The notes: a model not told the origin generated them from the letters alone. Positions 1-8,540 are shown, numbered from the stretch's first letter. The stretch: 11,520 bases of DNA from Phycisphaeraceae bacterium (GCA_028281485.1 JANQJT010000311.1:1-11520); one strand, 5' to 3'. Made by a program: numbers and translations.

Positions 1-670
<670 letters not shown>

Positions 671-695
671 ATTCAACTCCCAAATCGCGGTCGTC

Positions 696-1808
696 TCACC
701 GCTGGTAAATCGGCAGGTACTTGTAGGGCAGCTGCAGCGTGATCAGGCCGATGGACGTGCCGTAGGTCGTGCCCACGCTGTCGCCCATCCAGCTGCCGTT
801 GGTGGCCTGGGTACGGATCAGTTCTTCGCGGATGACGGGGAAGTAGGACTCCCAGTTTTCCTCGCTGGACAGGTACATCGCCTGCGACATGTAGAGCATG
901 CCGTAGTAGCGATGCCCGGAGAAGGCGCGGCTGTAGTTGTTGCCGCGGGTGAGTTTCTTGAGGTAAGCCAGGCAGCGCTCGGCGACGGGGTTGTCGTAGT
1001 CGCCGGCGTTGTAGAGCACGGCGACGGCGGCGGCGGTGATGGGCGGGCGTGACGAGCCGCCCCCGCGGGCGGTGTAGCGGATGCCGCCGTCGGAGTTGGC
1101 GCTCTTCTCGATATAGAGGATGGCGTTGTCGATGGTGGCCTTGGGCACGCGGATGCCGGCGTTGCGCACGGCGCGCAGGCCCTGGACCTGGGTGACGGTG
1201 ACGGCGCCCTCGTCGCCGCCGGAGTCCGGCGTGTACAGCCAGCCGCCGTATCGGCTCTGGCTCTTGGCGGTGAGTTCGACGGCCTTGGTCAGCACACGCT
1301 TGATGCGCGCCTGGCGGGCGGTGTCCTGCTCCATGCCGTAGGCCTCGGCGAGAAAGAGCATGGCGAAGCCGTGTCCGAACATCGGGCGTTGCTCTTCACC
1401 CATGCGCGCGATCAGGCCGTTGGGGTTGGCCGAGCCGATGATGTAATCGACGGCGCGGCGGACGTTCTTGGCGTACTGGCCCTCGACGGGGGTGTGGCCG
1501 CCGGCCATAAGCGCGATGCCCGCCAGCGAGGTCATCGCGGTGGGGTAGGACTCGTAGCTGCCACCCGATCGCCACGAGCCGTCGCGCGACTGCGTGCGGA
1601 CCAGGTAGGCCTGCGCCTTCTTGATCGCGACCTCGGCCTGGGCGGTGATCAGGTGCGGGCGCGTCGGCACGCGCTGGGCGTGCGCCTGGGGGGACGGGCC
1701 AATCCACAACAACAACAACAACAGCCCCGCACCACACGCCATCACCATCGACAGGTGCAGCGTCACGCGATCCTTAGATCGGCCGCGTTGTTGTTGGACC
1801 CGATTCAT
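696..1808 (-). CDS. Exported prenyltransferase/squalene-oxidase-repeat protein
   Basis: A 370-residue protein with a basic N-terminus, a hydrophobic core (about 22-36, including six consecutive leucines) and a likely signal-peptidase site after the AHA near residue 44. The mature part has QW-like repeats of the alpha/alpha-barrel fold shared by squalene cyclases and prenyltransferase beta subunits: QSRDGSW (73-79), QSRYGGW (184-190), SANSDGG (236-242) and QATNGSW (334-340). I see neither the DXDD acid motif of squalene-hopene cyclase nor the zinc ligands of protein prenyltransferases, and the length is about half that of a true cyclase. Hopanoid synthesis is therefore unlikely; a binding or structural role in the envelope is more plausible. 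The start is fixed by AGGAGG 4 bases upstream and by the ATGA overlap with the preceding stop, which implies translational coupling. It precedes the MoxR gene by 25 bases. Fold confident, function unknown. Confidence 0.88.
   Translation of the reverse strand: MNRVQQQRGRSKDRVTLHLSMVMACGAGLLLLLLWIGPSPQAHAQRVPTRPHLITAQAEVAIKKAQAYLVRTQSRDGSWRSGGSYESYPTAMTSLAGIALMAGGHTPVEGQYAKNVRRAVDYIIGSANPNGLIARMGEEQRPMFGHGFAMLFLAEAYGMEQDTARQARIKRVLTKAVELTAKSQSRYGGWLYTPDSGGDEGAVTVTQVQGLRAVRNAGIRVPKATIDNAILYIEKSANSDGGIRYTARGGGSSRPPITAAAVAVLYNAGDYDNPVAERCLAYLKKLTRGNNYSRAFSGHRYYGMLYMSQAMYLSSEENWESYFPVIREELIRTQATNGSWMGDSVGTTYGTSIGLITLQLPYKYLPIYQR
1707..1724 (-). repeat. TTG trinucleotide run encoding a leucine tract
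   Basis: Five perfect CAA units plus one CAG on the plus strand read as CTG followed by five TTG leucine codons on the coding strand. They form the hydrophobic core of the signal peptide of the squalene-cyclase-like protein. Uniform TTG use is unusual in this GC-rich genome and makes the tract a possible slippage site. A complementary CAA run encoding QQQ lies near the start codon (about 1787-1796). Confidence 0.8.
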
Positions 1809-4800
1809 TCCGCCTCCTGTATCACGCCGCCGCGAACGGTATCCGGCAGCGGCGGGATCTTTAGCCGGTGACCCACGCGCAGCTGGTGCGGCGAAGCGAG
1901 CACGTCCCGGTTGCTGTTGTAGATGTGCTTCCAGTGATCGCCGTCACCATAATAGCGTTCGGCGATGCCGAAGAGGGTTTCACCGTTTTGAACGGTGTGC
2001 ACGCCGCCAATGCCCGTCTCATTTGTCACATTCTTCTGCGGATCGCGGTCCGTGCCGAACGCGGTGATGCCGTTGTGACCGGCGAGCAAGAGCATGCCGC
2101 CGGCGATGCACGGCGTGCGGTGCGTGGCATCGAACGCGTTGTTGCCGCGACGGGTCGGCAGCTCGTGTTCGGTGTACCGCTCACCGGTGGACTTGCGATA
2201 AAACACCACCTGCCAGCGACCGGTGCTGTTGCCGTCTTTCACCTCGCGGACGATCCACGGGATGAACTCGCCGGCGTCGGCGAGGTACCGCGCGGTGAGC
2301 GCGGTCGCAAAGCGGTCCTGGAACTCGATGGTTTGCCGGACTTCACCGGTGGCCAGGTCCACAATCACGAGGACGAACCGGTCGTAGTTGCCGTTCTTCA
2401 TGCCCAGCAGGTACAGCTCCCTGCCGTCCGCGGCGAGCGCTTCCTCGTAGAACTGGAAGTTCAAGTCGAAAGAACCTCGGTCGAACGTGTGCAGCACACG
2501 CCCCGTCACGGTGTCGATCACGCGGAGCCCCTGGCGCGACGTACGCGTCACGAGCACGTTGTGACCGAGCGGGCGGATTGCGCGAACGCTCTGCTCCAGC
2601 TCCCAGACGGGTTGACCCATGGCCAGGTCGATCGCGGCCAGCCGGTTTTGCGTGCCATAAATCATCCGACCGGACTCCCAGAGGATCGGCCCGCCGACCA
2701 GCGCGTCGTCGAACGCGATCTCGCGCACGACGCGACCGGTCTGTCCATCGCAGACCATCAGCCGCGCAAAGCCATCGGTGAAGACCATGACGTAGCCGTC
2801 GTGAGACCAGATGGCCGACACGACGCGGTCGCGTATGGACCGAGACCACATCTTCTTGCCCGTGATCAAGTCGAGCGCGACGATCTCATCGAATCGGTCG
2901 TCATCCACGCGCCACTGGGTCAGCACGCCCCCACCGAGCGCCGTGTTCGAGACGAACCGGTTCTGTCGATTCTGCAGGTCGAACTCGTAATAATAGTTGC
3001 CGAAGCCGACACCCTCGATCTCCTTTTCCCAAAGCACATTGCCGCTGCCCAGGCCGATGGCCTGGAGCTTGCCCTCTTTGGGATCACGCGTAACGAGCAC
3101 GTTGCCATCGATCAACCCGTTGAAGAACACACCCTCGCTGCTTTGGTGGATGTTGCTGGTCACGTTGCGCGGCAGTTCGACGCTCCAGGTCGGCTCGTTG
3201 AGATTCTGGCCGTTGCGCACGGCGTTGAGGGTCGACTTGTTGCGGATGATGACCAAGGCGTAATCGCGATTGAACGACGACGCCTTGCGGCCCGGCACGT
3301 CGATCACGAAGTTGCCCCAGCCGCGCAACTCCCACAGCTTCTTCCACGGCGGCGGCGACAGCCCTTCCGTTGTGTCGGAACGGTCGGCCAGTTCCGCGGT
3401 GATACGGTCGACGTGCCGTGTCGCCAGCTCGGTCGCGGTTTGCGTCGCGTCACCGGTCAGGAGGGGCTGATCGGCGAAACGCCTGCCGAACGTGCCCCAC
3501 TGCTCGATGGCATCGTGGTGCCGCCCCGCCCGCTCGTAGTAGTCAGCCAGCGTCCTGTGGGCTGCCATCGCGGTTGGCGTGTGGAGTCGATGCGTCAGGC
3601 GATTGAGTTGGGCCTCGTGCCACTCGAGCGACATGCCGAGCCGGTAATCACCCAGCGCCGCGATCGCTTCGCCGGCGGCCTCGGTCAACGGGTAACGCGC
3701 CGCCAGCCTGGCCAGCGCTTCGTAACGCGCGGCCTTCATCTGCTGTGACTGGGCCTCGGCCAAGGCTTGGGATGCGCGGCGGTTGTATTCGTCGACCTGT
3801 TCGGCCGTGCCCCGCTCGATCAGCCCCGCCGCAGCGTCGGCTGCCACCTGCTCAACGGGAGAAACCCAACGCGATCTGCTTGCGCCCGTTTCGATCGAGA
3901 CGAAGCCGTCGTAGTCGGCGCCGTCGTCTTTGACGATGTCCATGTAGATGGCCAGCGCGTCAGAGGCGCGACCGATGGAAGCCAGTCGGTCGGCTCGGGC
4001 GCTCCGCAAGCGCAGGTCTTCGCCCTTGGTGTGTTCGATCGAATCCAGCAGCTCGCGTGCCCGGTCGTACCAGAGCAGCGGTTCGGACGTTTCGTGTTCC
4101 GCCAGCGACAACATCGTGTCGAACAGCAGCGTGTTGGCACGCCGGTTGACCGATATGTCCTCAGATCGGCCGGCGACGCGGAGGTCTTCGATCGCCAGGT
4201 CGTGATCTTCCAGCAGCAATCGGTGTTCGGCGCGGAGCAGGAAGTCCGCCGGGTCGTTGTTGCGTTCGATGCGTTGATCCAGCGCAGCGAGATAGCGATC
4301 GGACTCCATCAGGCCGTACACGCGGCTGAGACCGATGCCGAGCAGTCGATCGCCGTCGCAGACGAGGCTGCCGATCGGTCCTTCGCTGCGGGTGATCGCC
4401 GGCAGGATCGCGCGTAACCGCCCTTCCGCTTCGAGTTCGACCACCATGATGCGGTCGTCGCACGGCGCGTAGATCGCGTCTTCGGTCAGGGCCGCCCGCC
4501 CGGTCGCGCCGTCGATCGGCGCCCGCCAGACTACGCTGCCGTCGCGCGTGTCCATCGCGACAAGCTCATCGCCCTGCGCCGTGACGAGTCGGTCGCGGTG
4601 CAGACCGATGCAGTAGCGCGGTTGTTCAATCAGAATCGGATCGATCGCGGCGCCGGATCGCGGGTCCTTTACGGTCTGTCCGGTCCTTCGATCCAGCAGC
4701 AATAGCGTTCGCGCGTCCCACGGCGCGACCACCGCCACCGGGCCGGTCACGAACACGGCGTTGTCCTCCCAACCTTGCGTGCCGTGTTCTCGTCCGATGG

Positions 4801-6556
4801 CTGTGCGGTTGTGAAAACGGTGTCGATTCTCGTCGGGAATGGTTTGCGGGTATTGACGGGCCCACTTCAGTTCGCCGTCGAGCGCATCGGCGCAGAAGAC
4901 GACGCCGCTGCCGGGGACAACGTAGACCTCGTCATCCCGCACCGTCACCGCGGCGGTGGCGGTCGGGGGCATCCGGTGACGCGGGGTCGAACACAGGTAG
5001 CGGTCCCACAGCATGCGCCCGGTTTCCGGCTCGAGGGAGACCAGGTACACGTCGCCGCCGCGATCGACAACCACGAACATCCCCATCGGACCCGGGACCG
5101 GTGCGTTGAGGAAACGCACGCTGCCGAGCGTGTTGCTCCTGTCAGCCGTCAGGCCGCGATTCCACAGGCGCGTGCCGGTCTCTGCGTCCACGGCGACCAG
5201 TCGATTGCCCTGTGGCATTTGACGATTGGATCTGGCTGAGCGCTGCGCGTCCTGGTCGCTGAGCCAAACCGCCTGGTCGTGGTGTTCGATGTGGAACACG
5301 ATGTTGTCGATCAGCGTCACGTCGCCGCTGACCTGATCGCCGAACATCAGCATTTCTTCCACGGTGGCCGGCCAGTCGGGATCACCCGAAGCGTCGTGGT
5401 TGTGGCGCCATTGAGTCGCGTTGAAAGCCAGGTTGGGCGACTTCCAGATCAGCGCACCGGTCGCCGCGTCTCGACAGAGCAGCGCTTCGGGCGCCTTGTA
5501 ATACAGTCGCCCGGATCGCACGAGCATCTGCTGGGCGGGCAACCACCGCTGATCGCGCCAGCGCTTCCACAGGCTCGGCCACGACTGCTTGGCGTAGTTG
5601 TCGAGCCGCATCCGCATGCGGCCCCACACGTTTTTCTCGTTGGTGAGCGGGAACGCGTGCTCCCAGGCCAGCGCCAAGCGGTCGATTTTGTGACGCATCG
5701 GGTCGCCACCAAGCGGCGGCATCACCGCGGTGCGCGACGGGTCACCCCACTTCATCGCCCAATCCGAAGCCGCGCGACCGGGGGCGGCGCCGCGATAACG
5801 GTTGACGATCTGTTCCACGCGTCGGACCGACGCCGCGCGGACACCGGGCTGGCGACGCAGTTCCGCCACAGACCGGTCGGCCAGGTCGATCGCGCCGGTT
5901 CGCGCCGCGGCAACGGCGAGGCGATTCAATACCGCGCGTCGATCGACCGAGGGATCGGGGTAGTCTTCGAGGATTCGACGCAGCAGCTTCCGGGCTGTGA
6001 CAAACTCACCGCGATCCATCGAAAGAATCGCCAGCGCGTAAGCCGCGTCGTCACCGATCGTGCTGAGGTAGTACCGGTCGACCAGCGCGTTCAGCGCCTC
6101 GGTGTCGCGGCAATCTTTGACATCGCCACCGATCAGGGCGCGGGCGTGGCCCTCGACGTTTAACCGGTAGAGGTTCAATCCCTCGGGGGGAAGCTGTGCG
6201 ATGCGACGTTCGACGATGTGTCGCATGGAACGGTACACGCCGGATTGGGTCTGGTGCGGCACGTGGCCGTAGTGTGCGATGATGTGATCCAGGATCAGCA
6301 GCGCATCACGGTACTGGCCGATCTCGATCGAATCGTTCGCCCGCGACAGCAGCGAGTCGGCGTCGGGGTCGACCTCGAGCATCGCCGGTCCGGTGGCCAG
6401 AATAGAGCCGTCCTCGACCGGTCTTCCTTCCAGGACGGCTTGCGCCTGTACGGCCTGTTGCGCCCCCACGCGTGCCGCGTTCCATTGCAGGATACCCCAG
6501 ACCATCACCCCGATGGCAAATGCACCAAACAACCATGGACGTGTCGTTCGTCCCAA
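1805..6556 (-). CDS. Giant exported double PQQ-propeller / TPR / LysM protein
   Basis: This 1583-residue protein is the largest in the window. Order of parts: an N-terminal hydrophobic segment (about 8-25), probably a signal peptide or anchor; a helical TPR-like region (about 65-255); a first PQQ/BamB-type beta-propeller (about 340-720) with repeats such as DAATGALIWKS, DAETGTRLWNRG and DTRDGSVVWRAP; a second helical TPR-like region (about 755-1060); a second propeller (about 1080-1505) with GSGNVLWEKEI, DLITGKKMWSRS and DLAMGQPVWELE; and a C-terminal LysM domain (about 1519-1568, HTVQNGETLFGIAERYYGDG), which usually binds peptidoglycan or related glycans. The start is TTG 6554-6556, with GGAG six bases upstream; the frame has a stop shortly above and no other start, while the next ATG (residue 18) would break the signal segment. 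The layout suggests a periplasmic scaffold or an assembly factor like BamB, not an enzyme; free PQQ need not be bound. It overlaps the next gene by ATGA. Confidence 0.9.
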   Translation of the reverse strand: MGRTTRPWLFGAFAIGVMVWGILQWNAARVGAQQAVQAQAVLEGRPVEDGSILATGPAMLEVDPDADSLLSRANDSIEIGQYRDALLILDHIIAHYGHVPHQTQSGVYRSMRHIVERRIAQLPPEGLNLYRLNVEGHARALIGGDVKDCRDTEALNALVDRYYLSTIGDDAAYALAILSMDRGEFVTARKLLRRILEDYPDPSVDRRAVLNRLAVAAARTGAIDLADRSVAELRRQPGVRAASVRRVEQIVNRYRGAAPGRAASDWAMKWGDPSRTAVMPPLGGDPMRHKIDRLALAWEHAFPLTNEKNVWGRMRMRLDNYAKQSWPSLWKRWRDQRWLPAQQMLVRSGRLYYKAPEALLCRDAATGALIWKSPNLAFNATQWRHNHDASGDPDWPATVEEMLMFGDQVSGDVTLIDNIVFHIEHHDQAVWLSDQDAQRSARSNRQMPQGNRLVAVDAETGTRLWNRGLTADRSNTLGSVRFLNAPVPGPMGMFVVVDRGGDVYLVSLEPETGRMLWDRYLCSTPRHRMPPTATAAVTVRDDEVYVVPGSGVVFCADALDGELKWARQYPQTIPDENRHRFHNRTAIGREHGTQGWEDNAVFVTGPVAVVAPWDARTLLLLDRRTGQTVKDPRSGAAIDPILIEQPRYCIGLHRDRLVTAQGDELVAMDTRDGSVVWRAPIDGATGRAALTEDAIYAPCDDRIMVVELEAEGRLRAILPAITRSEGPIGSLVCDGDRLLGIGLSRVYGLMESDRYLAALDQRIERNNDPADFLLRAEHRLLLEDHDLAIEDLRVAGRSEDISVNRRANTLLFDTMLSLAEHETSEPLLWYDRARELLDSIEHTKGEDLRLRSARADRLASIGRASDALAIYMDIVKDDGADYDGFVSIETGASRSRWVSPVEQVAADAAAGLIERGTAEQVDEYNRRASQALAEAQSQQMKAARYEALARLAARYPLTEAAGEAIAALGDYRLGMSLEWHEAQLNRLTHRLHTPTAMAAHRTLADYYERAGRHHDAIEQWGTFGRRFADQPLLTGDATQTATELATRHVDRITAELADRSDTTEGLSPPPWKKLWELRGWGNFVIDVPGRKASSFNRDYALVIIRNKSTLNAVRNGQNLNEPTWSVELPRNVTSNIHQSSEGVFFNGLIDGNVLVTRDPKEGKLQAIGLGSGNVLWEKEIEGVGFGNYYYEFDLQNRQNRFVSNTALGGGVLTQWRVDDDRFDEIVALDLITGKKMWSRSIRDRVVSAIWSHDGYVMVFTDGFARLMVCDGQTGRVVREIAFDDALVGGPILWESGRMIYGTQNRLAAIDLAMGQPVWELEQSVRAIRPLGHNVLVTRTSRQGLRVIDTVTGRVLHTFDRGSFDLNFQFYEEALAADGRELYLLGMKNGNYDRFVLVIVDLATGEVRQTIEFQDRFATALTARYLADAGEFIPWIVREVKDGNSTGRWQVVFYRKSTGERYTEHELPTRRGNNAFDATHRTPCIAGGMLLLAGHNGITAFGTDRDPQKNVTNETGIGGVHTVQNGETLFGIAERYYGDGDHWKHIYNSNRDVLASPHQLRVGHRLKIPPLPDTVRGGVIQEAE

Positions 6557-6562
6557 GCGTGT

Positions 6563-6566
6563 CTCC
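6563..6566 (-). promoter_or_regulatory. GGAG ribosome site deciding a TTG start
   Basis: GGAG stands six bases before TTG 6554-6556. It supports the TTG as the true start of the giant propeller protein, since no ATG or GTG lies between the upstream in-frame stop and this codon. Confidence 0.7.
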
Positions 6567-6619
6567 GGCTCTGGAATCGGTCTGACTGCCTGTATACCAG
6601 ACGCACGTCACGCCCGGAT

Positions 6620-6641
6620 GGTTCTGTTATTCGGCAGAACC
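6620..6641 (-). repeat. Stem-loop spanning the stop codon of the PDZ gene
   Basis: GGTTCTG (6620-6626) and CAGAACC (6635-6641) form a perfect 7-bp stem with an 8-base loop that contains the TAA stop (6627-6629). No T-run follows on the minus strand, so it is not a standard intrinsic terminator. It could stabilise the upstream part of the message or mark a processing point before the giant gene. Confidence 0.45.
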
Positions 6642-7433
6642 GTTCGATTCCGGTTCGACTTCCGCTCCCGCTTCTTCGCTGGCGTCGGGAGCCGGTCGGA
6701 CCTGCACCCGTTGCCGCTTGAGCGTCTCGTGTATTTTATCAACTCTTTGACGCAAGTCGTCGGGCAATTGCTCGCGTTGTTCGGCGGAATCGATCGGCCC
6801 GTCAAACACCGTCTCGCCTTCCAGGGTGTTGCAGGTCAGGTGCTCACCGTCGGCGCCCTTGGTGTAGCTGATGAGGTACTCGCCGTCCCGATAGCGCAGG
6901 GTCAGCTTGTCGGCCGCGACCCTGACGCCGCCCTGCTGATCGAACTGCATCTCGGGGTTTTCAAAGTGCACGACGTGCTTGCGGGGTTCCCACTTGCCCA
7001 GCTCGACGGGGACCTGCTCGATCTTGCCGTCGCGCAAGACGCGCATCACGATTTGGTCGCCGGGGTCGTGCATGCGGACCAGCACCTGGAGTTGCGGGCC
7101 GTTGACCAGGATCTGGTCGTTGGCCATGTGCAACACGTCGCCCTGGATGAGGCCGGCCTTGTCGGCCGGGCCGTGCGGCACGACGTACGACAGCTGCAAA
7201 CCCACGCCTTGCGGCAGGCCCGCGGCTTCGGTTTGCTCCGCGGTCAGGTCGTTGACGGTGATACCCATGAAGGCGACCGGCGGGGGCGGAGACTCGGCAT
7301 CATCGGCGCGGATGATTGTTGGCTCGGCCGGGGGCGCGGTTTCGGCCGGCTGGGTCGTCGGCGCCTGGCTGCGCGCCACAGAGGCGAGCGTCAGAACCGC
7401 GACGGCCGTGATGATCGGTGTGTAGCGAAACAT
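6627..7433 (-). CDS. Exported single-PDZ-domain protein
   Basis: With the start at ATG 7431-7433 the protein has 268 residues. A GGAG site lies six bases upstream; a longer reading from TTG 7445 has no ribosome site and is rejected. Residues 5-22 form a signal peptide ending near ARSQA, followed by a Pro/Ala/Thr-rich linker (24-53). A PDZ domain covers about 55-145, with the ligand-binding loop at GVGLQLSYVVPHGPADKAGL (76-95) and the GDVLHMANDQILVNG core (98-112). Residues 147-215 are a predicted beta-rich module of unknown type, 217-243 a charged helix, and the tail is acidic. There is no trypsin-like or site-2 protease domain, so it is not itself a DegS or RseP. Lying 18 bases downstream of the anti-sigma-like gene, it may be a periplasmic adaptor that binds exposed C-termini. 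PDZ call firm, role inferred. Confidence 0.88.
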   Translation of the reverse strand: MFRYTPIITAVAVLTLASVARSQAPTTQPAETAPPAEPTIIRADDAESPPPPVAFMGITVNDLTAEQTEAAGLPQGVGLQLSYVVPHGPADKAGLIQGDVLHMANDQILVNGPQLQVLVRMHDPGDQIVMRVLRDGKIEQVPVELGKWEPRKHVVHFENPEMQFDQQGGVRVAADKLTLRYRDGEYLISYTKGADGEHLTCNTLEGETVFDGPIDSAEQREQLPDDLRQRVDKIHETLKRQRVQVRPAPDASEEAGAEVEPESNGSAE

Positions 7434-7439
7434 GATGGG

Positions 7440-7443
7440 CTCC
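7440..7443 (-). promoter_or_regulatory. GGAG ribosome site deciding the PDZ gene start
   Basis: GGAG lies six bases before ATG 7431-7433. It overlaps the rival upstream TTG (7443-7445), which therefore cannot use it. This sets the protein length at 268 residues rather than 272. Confidence 0.7.
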
Positions 7444-7451
7444 AAGCGTTG

Positions 7452-7886
7452 TTAGAACGGCTGGGCTTCGACGTAATCCACCTGCTGCTGGGGGATCATG
7501 ATCTCGTAGGTGCGCTGCGTGTCTTGTTCCTGCACGATGACACGGGTGGTGTTGATCGTACGCACCTGGTGCACGGGCGCACCGTTGTGGCCGACCCACA
7601 CCAGGCCGTCATCGATCGTGTTGCGGGTCTCGACCGTGGTCTCCATCCACGCGGTTTGCGTCGCGGGGTCGGAGGCGGGATCAGACGGCTGCCAATAACC
7701 GATGATGACGCCGACGAGCACCATGGCGGCCATGGCCGACGCGGCGGTGATCCAGCGCGACACGCCGAAGCGCAGCGGCGGCGCGTCTTCGATGTCCGCG
7801 ATACGCCGGTCGAGCGCGTCGCTGGGCCGGCGCAGCGGCATGGCTTTCAGAAACCGCTCGATGTGTTGTTCATCTTTCAGGTCCAT
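7452..7886 (-). CDS. Single-pass membrane protein, probable anti-sigma factor
   Basis: A 144-residue protein with a short charged N-terminal part (1-43), one hydrophobic helix (about 45-64) and an 80-residue hydrophilic C-terminal part rich in Thr, Val and Gln, expected outside the cytoplasmic membrane. Its start ATG 7884-7886 lies inside the last codons of the sigma factor gene (10-base overlap), with AGGA eight bases upstream, so translation is probably coupled. Gene order and topology match anti-sigma factors that hold an ECF sigma at the membrane. There is no HXXXCXXC zinc anti-sigma motif and no clear RseA-type domain, so the sigma-binding part would be a minimal or divergent helix (about 5-32). 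The assignment rests on context and topology, not on sequence homology I can recognise. Confidence 0.75.
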   Translation of the reverse strand: MDLKDEQHIERFLKAMPLRRPSDALDRRIADIEDAPPLRFGVSRWITAASAMAAMVLVGVIIGYWQPSDPASDPATQTAWMETTVETRNTIDDGLVWVGHNGAPVHQVRTINTTRVIVQEQDTQRTYEIMIPQQQVDYVEAQPF

Positions 7887-8380
7887 GCTTGCAATCCTCG
7901 CTCCAGCCGATCCAGTCCTCGGCGGTATCGGCTGGTGATGGTCGAAAGCGGCGCTCCGACCGATTCGGCGATCTGTTCAAACGTCAGCCCACCGTACATC
8001 TTCATGACGATCACCTCGCGCTGCTCGTCGCTGAGATTGTCCATCGCGTCGCGGACGGCCTGCTGCCGTTCGGTGTCGAGCGCGGCGTGGGCCGGGGTGT
8101 GCGTTTGACCGACCGCGGCGGGGTCGACCTGCTCGTAGATCGATTGGCGGCGCTGCCGGTCGCGCACGTTGCGTCGGATCTGGTCGATCGCGGCGTTGCG
8201 GACGGACATGTACATGTACGCCGCCGGGTTGCCCTTGGGCTTGCCGGTGTGTCGAAACAGCCTGGTAAACGCGTCATGTATCGCATCCTCGGCCTGGTCG
8301 GCGTTGCCGGTGACCGACAGGGCCAGGGAGTACAAGCCCTGGCGGTGCTGCCGGTAGAGTTCTTCCCAGACGTCTCGCAA
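7877..8380 (-). CDS. ECF-type RNA polymerase sigma factor
   Basis: A 167-residue sigma-70-family protein holding only regions 2 and 4, as in ECF sigmas. Region 2 covers about 8-75, with the core-binding helix AEDAIHDAFTRLFRH (30-44) and a region 2.4-like NPAAYMYMSVRNAAIDQIRR (51-70). A linker of about 35 residues follows, then region 4 (about 108-162) with LSDEQREVIVMKMYGGLT and a helix-turn-helix EQIAESVGAPLSTITSRYRR (135-154). The start is TTG 8378-8380: the frame has a TAG just above, there is no nearby ATG or GTG, and AGGA lies six bases upstream. It leads the six-gene cluster and overlaps the anti-sigma-like gene. It probably drives its own operon through the GAAC/CGTA element upstream. 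I cannot assign a numbered ECF group. Confidence 0.95.
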   Translation of the reverse strand: MRDVWEELYRQHRQGLYSLALSVTGNADQAEDAIHDAFTRLFRHTGKPKGNPAAYMYMSVRNAAIDQIRRNVRDRQRRQSIYEQVDPAAVGQTHTPAHAALDTERQQAVRDAMDNLSDEQREVIVMKMYGGLTFEQIAESVGAPLSTITSRYRRGLDRLERGLQAWT

Positions 8381-8386
8381 TCGTGT

Positions 8387-8390
8387 TCCT
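8387..8390 (-). promoter_or_regulatory. AGGA ribosome site deciding a TTG start
   Basis: AGGA stands six bases before TTG 8378-8380 of the sigma factor gene. With an in-frame TAG just upstream (8393-8395), it leaves the TTG as the only workable start. Confidence 0.65.
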
Positions 8391-8455
8391 GTCTGCTATT
8401 GATCACGCCCCGGCCCCGCCGCTTTGTGCAGCGCATCGGCGTGTTTTAGTCAGTT

Positions 8456-8480
8456 TACGATATCCCCCCGATCGCTGTTC
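8456..8480 (-). promoter_or_regulatory. ECF-type promoter candidate for the sigma operon
   Basis: On the minus strand GAAC (8477-8480) is separated by 17 bases from CGTA (8456-8459). This resembles ECF-sigma promoters such as those of sigma-W (AAC near -35, CGTA near -10). The predicted start near 8448 would leave a leader of about 70 bases before the TTG start of the sigma gene. Its position directly upstream of an ECF sigma gene fits autoregulation. Short motifs like this occur by chance, so the call is tentative. Confidence 0.4.
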
Positions 8481-8500
8481 TGACCCGCCCGATAACAGCG

Positions 8501-8540
8501 CAAAAAACAACCTGCCGCGGGGGAGGCGACCCGCGGCAGG
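8501..8540 (-). terminator. Strong intrinsic terminator of the candidate small RNA
   Basis: CCTGCCGCGGG (8511-8521) and CCCGCGGCAGG (8530-8540) form a perfect 11-bp GC-rich stem with an 8-base loop. On the minus strand the stem is followed at once by TTGTTTTTTG (8510-8501). On the plus strand only TTT follows, so the working direction is minus. It lies about 290 bases beyond the amt terminator, which suggests that a separate transcript ends here. Confidence 0.85.

Noticed and set aside
1868..3748. Plus-strand open frame of 626 codons opposite the giant propeller gene
   Set aside because: It is antisense to a gene with clear PQQ and LysM motifs, has low-complexity Arg/Val/Glu/His-rich composition and no recognisable domain; a GC-skew shadow.
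4135..4149. Plus-strand TGGCACG-N4-TTGA inside the giant propeller gene
   Set aside because: It resembles a sigma-54 site but lies antisense within codons, lacks the TTGT and TAGG shared by the other two, and no gene follows. It shows that such motifs can arise by chance.
7434..7445. TTG 7445 as the start of the PDZ gene
   Set aside because: It has no ribosome site of its own and overlaps the GGAG that serves ATG 7433.
6393..8108. Plus-strand open frame of 571 codons opposite the PDZ and anti-sigma genes
   Set aside because: It crosses several genes of known type on the other strand and its product has no domain-like pattern.
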